Assembly: GCA_039029315.1 (NCBI GenBank)
Contig: JBCCGK010000033.1
Span: forward strand, 1 to 64,000
Direction of reading: 5' to 3'
DNA: 64,000 bases
From: JBCCCJ01 sp039029315
GTDB taxonomy: Bacteria; Bacteroidota; Bacteroidia; J057
Below the pieces are notes generated by a model that ran no database searches, had not been told where the DNA came from, and worked only from the letters and a program-made list of their open reading frames with translations. Within the stretch, counting starts at the first letter, position 1; the number at the start of each line of letters is the position of its first letter. Positions 7,937-16,273 of this stretch are shown here, one piece after another. The position numbers and the translations under genes were made by a program.

Positions 7937-10143
7937 GTCTCGTTGTCCCCGGATTTAGGGGTTGCCAATTCCAGGACAGAACAGGCTACTTTTTCAAACA
8001 AATCATCTTTTCTTGATCCCAGAATCATTTGGAAAAAAGGCACTTCCTTCGGCATGCCCATCACCAGCAGGTCATAGCCAGCCGATACTTCCATGATGGT
8101 ATCCGATTCATCTTTGGCCGGAATCACTTTGAAATGGGTGGGTGAATCGCAGGTTCTGCCCAGTTGCTCGATATACGCTTGTTCTGTTTCTATCTCTTGC
8201 TCAGATGCTTCCAATGGCAAAACCCGAACAAAGGTCAGTTGCGCATTGTAGATGGAGGCCAGATGATCAGAAGTGCTGGTGACCAACAGATCATCGGCAT
8301 TGTGTTCTGGGTAGACCAGTATTTCCCGAATATATCTCACCCCTGCATCCCTAAACAAGCCCAGATTACAATCCAGATGTGCAAGCAGCCATTTGATAGG
8401 GTTTCTGATCCAGGATCCATGCCCGAGTCTGCCTGAGATGCCCATGACCATCCATTGACAATCTGTCCGCTCACTGATGGCTTGCACTGTTTCCAGCAAT
8501 TCGTGTGTAACAGAAGTGTCAAACTCTATTTGAATATTTTTTTCCTCAGCCATGGCAGACAACCGACGATTGAGGGACTGGACGGGCAGATTGTCCTCGA
8601 TCATGGCTGTGAGCATCGTCTGCTCTGGAGCTTCTGTCAAATGTACTACCTGGACCTTTTCTCCATCTTTGAGGGCAGAGGCAATCTCTGTCAGCATTTC
8701 CGGAGAACGTTCATTCCCAAATAGCGGGACAACAATGGCTGCCTCTCCTTCATCCTCGGTATCTCCAAGATATTTTTCCTCCAACTCCTGCAACTCCATT
8801 GCAGACATGGTGGTCCTACGTTTGGTATTGGACCCAAGGATAGAGCGGAGTCCGTAGAGTTGCCAAATTCCTTTCCTGTTGGAGTGTTTTTTTCCATAAA
8901 ATTGATAAACCAATATTCCGGCCAGGGTAATTACCACAGCGCCTATCAAGGCCAATCCTCCCAAAACGGCAATTAAAACACCGCCGGAGACAATGCCGAA
9001 AATTTGAATCCAGGGATAGAAGGGTGCCCTGTACTCAGGTTTATACCATTCGACTCCAGTTTCTCTCAGAAGAATAACAGATGCATTTACCCCAACAAAC
9101 ATCATGATCATAAAGGCACTGGCGAGCTTCACAATTCGATCAATAGGCAGAAACAGAATCATACAAGCCATCAATGCTCCCGTGACCAGGATACACACAT
9201 AAGGGGTAAGAAATTTGCTGCTTACTTTGTGAAATGCGGGAGGAAGAAGATGATCCCTGCTCATGGCAAATGGGAATCTGGAAGCTGAAAGCACCCCTGA
9301 GTTTGCCATTGAACTCAGCGTAATGACGCCTAGTACGGCTGCAATAGTCCCGGCAATGGGTCCCCCTAATGTAAGGAATAAGGTATGAATCGGTTTCAAA
9401 TCGGTACTTAATTCCGCGATTGGGATGTTCCCAACCAAAACAAAGACCACAGATCCATAGATAATTCCAATCAGGATAAGCGCGAGAAGAATGGCACGAG
9501 GAAGGTTTTTTCCAGGGTTTTTGACTTCCTCAGCGATTGCTGCTACCTTGGTTACTCCTGCATAGGAGACAAAGACAAAGCCAATTGCGCCGATAAATCC
9601 ACTCATACCCTCTGTAAACGCAGGCTCAAGATTCGCTGGCTCTAATCTGAAAACACCTAAGATGGAGACAGCAATCAATCCCAATAGACTTATGCTAACA
9701 ATGATCAATTGGGCAAGTCCCACTTTTTTTACCCCCATGATATTGAGGCCAATGATGATGAAAAGAAGAACCAGAGAGGTCACTTTGAGAGGCACATTGG
9801 CTAGCACAAATAAATATGCACTGACACCTACCAAAGCAAATGAGCTTTTTAATAAAAGAGAAAACCATAATCCGAATCCAGAAATCGTTCCAAACAATGG
9901 CCCGAATACTCGTTCCAGATAGATATAGGTACCACCTGAAGTAGGCATGGCCGTTGCCAATTCAGATTTGGAAAGTGCTGCGGGGAGAACGCAAAGCCCA
10001 GAGAGGAGATACGCCATCCAGATGGAAGGACCTGTTTTGGCAGCTGCAATTCCAGGTAAAACAAAAATACCTGATCCCAGCATGCCTCCAATAGCTATGG
10101 CAACCACGTAAGGAAGAGAGAGTGTTCGTTCAAGTTTTTTCAA
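7927..10143 (-). CDS. APC-family amino acid permease fused to two universal stress domains
   Basis: Predicted inner-membrane amino-acid transporter with a cytoplasmic sensor-like tail. Residues ~1-430 are a 12-helix APC permease, opening with LSLPYVVAIAIGGMLGSGIF, the substrate-site GSGIF motif of the family, and containing the GSFA-like and SGVLSASRFPFAMSRD segments. After a basic linker (YGKKHSNRKG...) residues ~465-738 form two UspA-like units, including WMVMGISGRLGHGSWIRN and LLVMGMPKEVPFFQMILGSR, which resemble the Usp nucleotide-binding loop G-(2x)-G-(9x)-G-S. Such permease-Usp fusions occur in bacteria and archaea; the Usp part may couple transport to nucleotide or stress state, but this is inference. 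The substrate cannot be read from the sequence. No operon partner is present. Confidence 0.88.
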   Translation of the reverse strand: MKKLERTLSLPYVVAIAIGGMLGSGIFVLPGIAAAKTGPSIWMAYLLSGLCVLPAALSKSELATAMPTSGGTYIYLERVFGPLFGTISGFGLWFSLLLKSSFALVGVSAYLFVLANVPLKVTSLVLLFIIIGLNIMGVKKVGLAQLIIVSISLLGLIAVSILGVFRLEPANLEPAFTEGMSGFIGAIGFVFVSYAGVTKVAAIAEEVKNPGKNLPRAILLALILIGIIYGSVVFVLVGNIPIAELSTDLKPIHTLFLTLGGPIAGTIAAVLGVITLSSMANSGVLSASRFPFAMSRDHLLPPAFHKVSSKFLTPYVCILVTGALMACMILFLPIDRIVKLASAFMIMMFVGVNASVILLRETGVEWYKPEYRAPFYPWIQIFGIVSGGVLIAVLGGLALIGAVVITLAGILVYQFYGKKHSNRKGIWQLYGLRSILGSNTKRRTTMSAMELQELEEKYLGDTEDEGEAAIVVPLFGNERSPEMLTEIASALKDGEKVQVVHLTEAPEQTMLTAMIEDNLPVQSLNRRLSAMAEEKNIQIEFDTSVTHELLETVQAISERTDCQWMVMGISGRLGHGSWIRNPIKWLLAHLDCNLGLFRDAGVRYIREILVYPEHNADDLLVTSTSDHLASIYNAQLTFVRVLPLEASEQEIETEQAYIEQLGRTCDSPTHFKVIPAKDESDTIMEVSAGYDLLVMGMPKEVPFFQMILGSRKDDLFEKVACSVLELATPKSGDNETKK

Positions 10144-10320
10144 AATGTAAAGGACTCAGTTGGCAATACAAACAAGAAAATTAGCAATTAAAGCTAGATG
10201 TTTTCCAAAAACAAACCTACGCAAATCCATCCTACTTTGACTCATGCTTCTGAGATGAATATAAGGTTTTCCTCTAATTATGGGCAATTACTCATAATGG
10301 AGAAAAGAATGAATGAAAAT

Positions 10321-10340
10321 ATGATAGAAAATTCTATCAT
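10321..10340. promoter_or_regulatory. Operator-like palindrome
   Basis: ATGATAGAA and TTCTATCAT form 9-bp perfect arms separated by two bases. The site lies 33 bp upstream of the -33 element of a promoter candidate, a plausible position for a dimeric regulator. No regulator is identified. Confidence 0.4.
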
Positions 10341-10372
10341 TTCCATTGAGATGGATGCGAGGAAAACAACAT

Positions 10373-10402
10373 TTTGTAATCTAAAAAAGCTTGATACTTT
10401 TG
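10373..10402 (+). promoter_or_regulatory. Bacteroidota-type promoter candidate for the TonB-type receptor
   Basis: TTTG at 10373-10376 and TACTTTTG at 10395-10402 match the -33 TTTG and -7 TAnnTTTG consensus with 18 bp between them. The downstream receptor ATG is at 10589, which implies a leader of about 180 nt. No other gene intervenes. Confidence 0.5.
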
Positions 10403-10588
10403 CGATCGTACTGCCATTTACTTGAAAGATGATCAGAATAGGAGCTTCATCTGAGATGGAGAATTGCAGAAAAGATCCTTTTTGTCTGAAAATTCAAACC
10501 AAAGTCGGAATAAAATGGTTTGTTGTTTGTCTAATATGTGATCTCAACCTTCAGTCTATACCCTCAATAATTTCAAAACAACAGTTAC

Positions 10589-13258
10589 ATGAATCAAATC
10601 AACTTGGACCTTAGCCACATGCGAAGACTCCTTCTCGGCTTTCTTTGTCTGGCCTTAGGGTCCATAACGGAACTCAGTGCACAGCCTTGGGGAGGACAAG
10701 GAGGGGGAGGAAACAGAGCACAAATGAAGGTGGGTCGATTTTATGGAAAAATTGTGGATGAGACTGGCAAAGGCGTCAGTTATGCTTCTGTTCAGCTGAT
10801 AAAGATGAGCTTTGACACGACTACAAGAAGCCGAAAACCACAATTGATTGCTGGACAAATCACGGCTGATAATGGGGATTTTAGCCTGGAAAAGCTCCCT
10901 GTATTCGGGAATTTTACCTTGAAAGTCTCAGTGTTGGGATACGCCGATTTTGAGAAAGAAGTAACTTTTGGGTTGAACAGAGGAGGACAAGAAGGAGGAA
11001 GACCTTCAGGAGGTGGCGCACCATCCTGGAGTGGGGGAGGGGGAAGAAGCTCCTGGGGGGGCGGAATGGCTGCCATGGCTGGTAAATTTGACAAAGATTT
11101 GGGTAACATCGCTCTGACGACAGAGGTGATGGCGCTCGATGATGTCGTGATAGAAGGAGAAGGAAGCACAGTCACTCTTGCTCTGGACAAAAAAGTCTTC
11201 CGGGTCGATAAGAATTCTGTATCTGTAGGAGGAACCGCAGAGGATGCCCTGGCCAATGTCCCTTCCTTGTCGATTGATATAGATGGTAACCTGACATTGA
11301 GGAATGCCGCTCCTCAATTGTTCATCGATGGCCGACCAACTACCCTGACTCTGGATCAGATCGCTGCTGATGAAATCGAATCTGTCGAAGTGATCACCAA
11401 TCCATCTGCCAAGTATGATGCCTCTGGCGGACAGGCAGGGATTGTAAACATAGTCCTGAAGAAGGAACGGAAGATTGGATACAATGGCAGCATTCGGGGA
11501 GGACTGGACACCAGATCGGGCTATAATGCCGGGGGGAATATCAACATTCGGGAAGGAAAAGTGAATGTATTCTTGAGTGCCAGTCTCAATAGCCGAGCCA
11601 GTACAGGAGAAGGCGAAACATTCAGACAAAATTTGTTAGGCAGTCCCAGAACCAATATTCTGCAAGCCAACGAAAATCAATTTGTAGGACAATTCATAAG
11701 TCTTCGTGGCGGGATGGACTGGTTCATTGACAACAGAAATACCATCACTTTCTCTGGAAATTTGACACAAGGAAAGTTCACTCCTTATGACCAAATTTCT
11801 ATTCATACAGATTCCCTTTTTGCTTCTGGAATAACTGCCAGCGATGCCCTTCGAATCTCTGATTCTCGACGACAGTTCCAGAACCTGGGCGGATCTGTCC
11901 TGTTCAAGCATCTATTCCCGAAAGAAGGTAGAGAATGGACAGCAGATATTAGTTACAATGCAGTAACTTCTGATGGGGACGGGACCTTCGAGACGGACTA
12001 TGCAAGCTTTATGACACGTGAGCGACAGGAATCTTCTGGAGGTAGCCAGTATGTGACCCTTCAGACTGACTTTGTTGAGCCGGTAAATAAAAACATTACT
12101 TTGGAATGGGGAGCCAGAGGGGCGATCCGTAACTATACCAATAGCAACGCCAGCTACTATTATCAGGATGCAGATTGGAAACGAGCAGTCAATTTTGCAG
12201 ACGAGTATGACTTTACAGATGCCGTATACGCTGCCTATGGTAACCTCAAACATCAGTTTCCCAAATGGGGATATATGGCAGGCTTGCGGGTAGAAAGCAG
12301 TCAGTATACAGGCGAACTTCCCGAATCTGGCGATGTGTTTGAGAATGATTATCCTTTCTCCTTGTTTCCGAGCGTGTTCGTAACGCGCAAACTCGACCAA
12401 CAGGATAATCTCCAATTCTCCTATAGTCGAAGAGTGAATCGTCCGAGTTTCTTCCGACTCATGCCCTTTACTGATTTTTCTGATTCCCTCAATCTCAAAA
12501 GAGGCAATCCGAATTTGCTGCCTGAATTCACAAATTCGTTTGAAGCAACCTATCAGAATATTTTGACCAAAGGACATGACATCCTGGTCTCTGCTTACTT
12601 TAAGCAGGCAACGGATCTCATAACGACCTTCCAAACAACAGAATTGATCGGTGGGAAGGAAGTGCTGATGACAAGTTATGCGAATTCCAACAACAGTATT
12701 GCCTATGGAGCTGAGTTTACCATGCGCAATACTTTTAGCAAGAACATAGAACTGACTTCCAATGTGAATTTGTATAATTCAAGAGTGGATGCCAGCAATG
12801 TGCAAGATGGATTGGTGAATGAGCAGTTTACCTGGTTTGTCAAAGAAAATCTGGTGATCAAACTCCCTGCGCAATTCAGGTTGCAAATAAATGGTCAATA
12901 TCAAAGCAAGGCTGCTTTTACTCCTTCAAGCGGAGGAGGACGCTTCCACGGATGGAGAGGCATCACCAATACTGCTCAGGGATACACCCTTCCCTATTGG
13001 TTTGTGGATGTTGCCGTTCGGAAAGATCTGTTCAAAAGAAAAGCCAGCCTGACAGTCAGTATGAGGGATGTGTTTGCCAGCCGCCGAACGGGAACTTATA
13101 CAGAATCGACCTTCTTCATTCAGGACAGTTGGCGGATCAGAAACCCGCAGGTTGTCAGTGTGAACTTCTCCTACAGATTCGGGAAGCCAGATACCTCTAT
13201 CTTCAAACGAAAGAACAACAACATCAACATGCAGGGCAATGATGTGATGGGCGGATAA
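10589..13258 (+). CDS. TonB-dependent-type outer-membrane beta-barrel receptor
   Basis: An outer-membrane protein of the Bacteroidota 'outer membrane beta-barrel family' (TonB-dependent receptor-like). Order: signal peptide (RRLLLGFLCLALGSITELSA), a carboxypeptidase-regulatory-like Ig domain at about 45-130 (GRFYGKIVDETGKGVSYASV), a Gly/Ser-rich insert at about 132-160, a plug domain (DALANVPSLSIDIDGNLTLR; IESVEVITNPSAKYDASGGQ), and a ~600-residue barrel ending in aromatic strands (VVSVNFSYRFG) and a polar tail. No SusD partner follows, which suggests a role other than the classic glycan-uptake pair; the ligand is unknown. ATG 10589 and an alternative at 10619 both precede the signal peptide. 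The glycine-rich insert is low complexity and may be a flexible linker between the N-terminal domain and the plug. Confidence 0.88.
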   Translation: MNQINLDLSHMRRLLLGFLCLALGSITELSAQPWGGQGGGGNRAQMKVGRFYGKIVDETGKGVSYASVQLIKMSFDTTTRSRKPQLIAGQITADNGDFSLEKLPVFGNFTLKVSVLGYADFEKEVTFGLNRGGQEGGRPSGGGAPSWSGGGGRSSWGGGMAAMAGKFDKDLGNIALTTEVMALDDVVIEGEGSTVTLALDKKVFRVDKNSVSVGGTAEDALANVPSLSIDIDGNLTLRNAAPQLFIDGRPTTLTLDQIAADEIESVEVITNPSAKYDASGGQAGIVNIVLKKERKIGYNGSIRGGLDTRSGYNAGGNINIREGKVNVFLSASLNSRASTGEGETFRQNLLGSPRTNILQANENQFVGQFISLRGGMDWFIDNRNTITFSGNLTQGKFTPYDQISIHTDSLFASGITASDALRISDSRRQFQNLGGSVLFKHLFPKEGREWTADISYNAVTSDGDGTFETDYASFMTRERQESSGGSQYVTLQTDFVEPVNKNITLEWGARGAIRNYTNSNASYYYQDADWKRAVNFADEYDFTDAVYAAYGNLKHQFPKWGYMAGLRVESSQYTGELPESGDVFENDYPFSLFPSVFVTRKLDQQDNLQFSYSRRVNRPSFFRLMPFTDFSDSLNLKRGNPNLLPEFTNSFEATYQNILTKGHDILVSAYFKQATDLITTFQTTELIGGKEVLMTSYANSNNSIAYGAEFTMRNTFSKNIELTSNVNLYNSRVDASNVQDGLVNEQFTWFVKENLVIKLPAQFRLQINGQYQSKAAFTPSSGGGRFHGWRGITNTAQGYTLPYWFVDVAVRKDLFKRKASLTVSMRDVFASRRTGTYTESTFFIQDSWRIRNPQVVSVNFSYRFGKPDTSIFKRKNNNINMQGNDVMGG

Positions 13259-13332
13259 AGAAAGGAAAGCTGTATGTCTTTCCCGGCTCAGAAAATCATT
13301 TAGGCCTATTCCAGAAATCTAAGGTCGTTTAG

Positions 13333-13384
13333 TCCCGGAATGTTTTGCATCAATATGAAGCGAAAGATTCCGGGATCTTTCTTT
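13333..13384 (+). terminator. Intrinsic terminator of the TonB-type receptor gene
   Basis: TCCCGGAAT (13333-13341) pairs with ATTCCGGGA (13367-13375), extended inward by TTTTGC (13343-13348) with GCGAAA (13360-13365) across one G-G mismatch, leaving an 11-nt loop. TCTTTCTTTCT follows on the plus strand. It lies 75 bp after the receptor stop. Confidence 0.75.
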
Positions 13385-13459
13385 CTGCCTGTCTACCTGC
13401 CACGGAAGGTAGGTTGGCGTAGATTCTTGTAAATGGCTGATAATAAGTGGACTGCTAGC

Positions 13460-16225
13460 CTACTCCTTCATGATAAACCCATCCAGATTCAAAATTGTGT
13501 TGGCAACCACAGCCAATGCTGCGAGTTGATTTGGAGAAGGAGAAATGTCTGACACCTTTTGGCCAATGCCTTGGGAACTGGAGGTGGGGATTTCTGTCAG
13601 GGCTTGCTGGTGAAGACCTATTAGCACTTCCATGGCTGCATCTGAAGGTGGTCGTAGCAAGGCAACTTGATATCCATATCTCAACTGATCTTCCAGGGTA
13701 TTGCCTCCTTCGCGGATCATTCTGTTTGCCAGGGCCTCCGCTGCTTCGACGAATACAGGATCATTGAGAGTAATCAAAGCCTGTAGGGGAGTGTTGGTGC
13801 GGATACGACGAGAAACACAGAATTCCCGACTAGGGCTGTCAAAGCTGATCAGAGAAGGGTAGGGGCTTGTGCGTCGCCAATAGGTATAGATGGCTCGACG
13901 ATAACGATCTTCTCCTTCACTGACGGTCCATGTCATGCCACTATAGACCACTTGCCAAATTCCTTCGGGTTGAGGAGGCATGACGGGTTCTCCATACATC
14001 TTTCGGCTCAATAGTCCACTAACTGCCAATGCCTGATCCCTGATTTGTTCAGCAGTCAAGCGAACTCGCGGTCCTCGACTGTATAGCCTGTTTTGTGGAT
14101 CTGCGGCCAGCAATTCCGGACTCGTATGTGTTTGTTGGCGGTAGGTGGCAGACATGACGATGGTTTTTAGAAGGGATTTGACAGACCAGTTGAGGTCTTC
14201 TGCAAAATGAGCCGCCAGCCAATCGAGCAACTCCGGATGAGAGGGGCGCATGCCCTGGGTGCCAAAATCCTCGGTTGTTTCCACCAAGCCTATCCCAAAG
14301 ATCTGCTCCCAGAATCGATTCACTGCTACCCGTGCTGTCAGCGGATTTCCAGGATCGAACAGCCAATCTGCCAAAGCAATTCTGTCTCGCTCACCCTCAT
14401 CTGGCATGGCAGGTAAGGAGGCAGGAACATTCGGGAAGACGGTGTCCTTTTGCACCATCCAGTTCCCTCGTTCAAACACACGAGTAGAACGGCGATTTCC
14501 TCTTGTTCGTTCTTTCAGGATTGGGGTTTTGATGGAAGTAAATGTCAATCTGATCAAGCTGTCTTGCATGTCTCTCAAATCAGCAGGAATATCAGGCCGA
14601 TCAGCATAGTGCAACTCTATCTGCCGGAGATCGATTCTGCCATCTGGATCACTGTGAGCTGCATGCGTATTGATCAAATGGATGTATACATCATGCTTGC
14701 CCTGAATCTTCTGCTCAGATGAAATCGTCTCCTCTTGCCATCCACCGGGAGTAGGGTCGACTGTCTGGAAAAGCTGACCATTTTCCCGATCAATCCGAAC
14801 CTCTATCCGTCCTTTATCTCCCGAAACCTTATACGACCATGTGATGTCGGTCAGGTTTGTCAAGTCGATGTCTTCGAATACGAGATAGAAATGTTTGTCT
14901 GGAATGTTATTTGGAAGTCTAGCCCAATTGTCAGCGCTTCCTCCTCCACTCAACTCGACATCATTGAAGTCATCCGCATAGCCGGGAATCAATCTTGGAA
15001 AGAGGGCTTGCCTGATCTGAACATGATTAGGGGCCTCAAGTTCGATGGCTTGTCTTGGATGATGTTGTTGAATCCAGGCGATGAGGTTGTCAAAGATGCT
15101 GTCTTCTTTGGGAGCAAATTGTTGCAAAAAAGGAATTTCAGAATCCAGATCTGCATCTTGTGTATTGTTGAAGAAGGCAAGCGAACGATAGTAATCTGCC
15201 TGCCGAAAAGGATCATACGGATGCGAATGACACTGTACACATTCCATGGTGGTACTCTGCCAGACCGTCCAGGTGGTGTTGACCCGATCTATGAGAGCTG
15301 CCAACCGAAACTCTTCATCCTCTGTTCCGCCTTCCGTATTGGTCATGGAATTTCGATGAAAGGCGGTGGCGATGAGTTGGTCTTCTGTTGGAGAGGGGAG
15401 AAGATCTGCTGCCAATTGTTCTTTTGCAAACTGATCATAGGGCATATCATCATTGAATGCCTGAATGACCCAGTCCCGATATTTCCAAATGCTACGGTAG
15501 GGATCTTTTTCATATCCCTGCGAATCAGCATATCTGGCAAGATCGAGCCACATGGAGGCCCAGTGTTCGCCAAAGTGTGGGGAGGCCAAAAGGCGATCCA
15601 CCAATTGCTCATAGGCTTCCAGGCTGGGATTGTCTACAAAAGCGTGTATCTCTTCAGGTGTGGGTGGCAGTCCCGTCAAATCCAGACTGAGCCGTCTGGC
15701 AAGGATCTCTGGCGATGCTTCAGGAGAGAGTGTTAGATCATGTTGGCCTAACTGGCGCGAAATAAATGGATCTATCTCGTTGGAATGGGGATTGTGAATC
15801 CGAATGGATGGCACGCTAGGTCTCTCCACTGCTCGATATGCCCAATGGGTCTCCCACTTAGCACCCTGCTTGATCCATGTTTCAAAGGCCTTGATTTGCG
15901 CTTCTGTTAATGGTTCTTTTTCCAATGGCATGCGTTCCTCTGGATCGTGATGCCGAATGCGCTTCATCAATTCGCTCTTCTCTGGATGGCCTGGAATGAT
16001 GGCTGGTAGACCGGAATCTCCTATGCGGAGGGCATCTTCCCGAAACAGCAAGCTCAGTCCTCCTCTCTGCTTGACTCCGCCATGGCAACCAAGACATTGG
16101 GCATTCAGGACAGGTCTTATTTCTGTATTAAAGTCAACCTGATCGGTACGAAGAAAAAAGATAGACAGGAGCAGGACCAATAGTCCACTTCCTAGTAGGA
16201 TGGATATCAAGCTATGCCGTTTCAT
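13460..16225 (-). CDS. Cytochrome-c/DUF1549/DUF1553 (PSCyt1-PSCyt2-PSD1) protein
   Basis: Exported or membrane-anchored large protein of the type abundant in Planctomycetes. Residues 7-25 form a membrane or signal segment. Next is a cytochrome-c-like domain with a haem motif C44-L-G-C47-H48, then a DUF1549 domain (RLSLDLTGLPPTPEEIHAFV; later a second CxxCH, MECVQCHSHPYDPF), a beta-rich carbohydrate-binding-like middle and a DUF1553 domain at the C-terminus (DRIALADWLFDPGNPLTARVAVNRFWEQ; FGTQGMRPSHPELLDWLA). In Planctomycetes such genes usually precede a DUF1501 gene, tentatively linked to sulfated polysaccharide degradation; no DUF1501 gene is visible here. It is the last gene of a minus-strand run, 48 bp after a histidine kinase gene. 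The biochemical role is unproven. Confidence 0.85.
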   Translation of the reverse strand: MKRHSLISILLGSGLLVLLLSIFFLRTDQVDFNTEIRPVLNAQCLGCHGGVKQRGGLSLLFREDALRIGDSGLPAIIPGHPEKSELMKRIRHHDPEERMPLEKEPLTEAQIKAFETWIKQGAKWETHWAYRAVERPSVPSIRIHNPHSNEIDPFISRQLGQHDLTLSPEASPEILARRLSLDLTGLPPTPEEIHAFVDNPSLEAYEQLVDRLLASPHFGEHWASMWLDLARYADSQGYEKDPYRSIWKYRDWVIQAFNDDMPYDQFAKEQLAADLLPSPTEDQLIATAFHRNSMTNTEGGTEDEEFRLAALIDRVNTTWTVWQSTTMECVQCHSHPYDPFRQADYYRSLAFFNNTQDADLDSEIPFLQQFAPKEDSIFDNLIAWIQQHHPRQAIELEAPNHVQIRQALFPRLIPGYADDFNDVELSGGGSADNWARLPNNIPDKHFYLVFEDIDLTNLTDITWSYKVSGDKGRIEVRIDRENGQLFQTVDPTPGGWQEETISSEQKIQGKHDVYIHLINTHAAHSDPDGRIDLRQIELHYADRPDIPADLRDMQDSLIRLTFTSIKTPILKERTRGNRRSTRVFERGNWMVQKDTVFPNVPASLPAMPDEGERDRIALADWLFDPGNPLTARVAVNRFWEQIFGIGLVETTEDFGTQGMRPSHPELLDWLAAHFAEDLNWSVKSLLKTIVMSATYRQQTHTSPELLAADPQNRLYSRGPRVRLTAEQIRDQALAVSGLLSRKMYGEPVMPPQPEGIWQVVYSGMTWTVSEGEDRYRRAIYTYWRRTSPYPSLISFDSPSREFCVSRRIRTNTPLQALITLNDPVFVEAAEALANRMIREGGNTLEDQLRYGYQVALLRPPSDAAMEVLIGLHQQALTEIPTSSSQGIGQKVSDISPSPNQLAALAVVANTILNLDGFIMKE

Positions 16226-16273
16226 AGTAGGGTAGTCAGTCTGCGGCCAAGATAAACATTTTCACAAAAAAAG

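Larger units (their letters stand above)
10144..10588. other. Regulatory intergenic region before the TonB-type receptor
   Basis: 445 bp between divergent genes, AT-rich, with two small ORFs (10198-10425 and 10429-10614) whose translations look random and which I do not call. It carries a perfect inverted repeat (10321-10340) and a -33/-7 promoter candidate (10373-10402), both listed separately. Confidence 0.55.

Noticed and set aside
10198..10614. Two consecutive small plus-strand ORFs before the TonB-type receptor
   Set aside because: They cover the palindrome and promoter candidate and show no protein-like pattern.
14735..15736. A long plus-strand open frame of 333 codons opposite the DUF1549/DUF1553 gene
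   Set aside because: It lies antisense inside a gene with clear domains; its translation has odd composition, no domain and no plausible start context.
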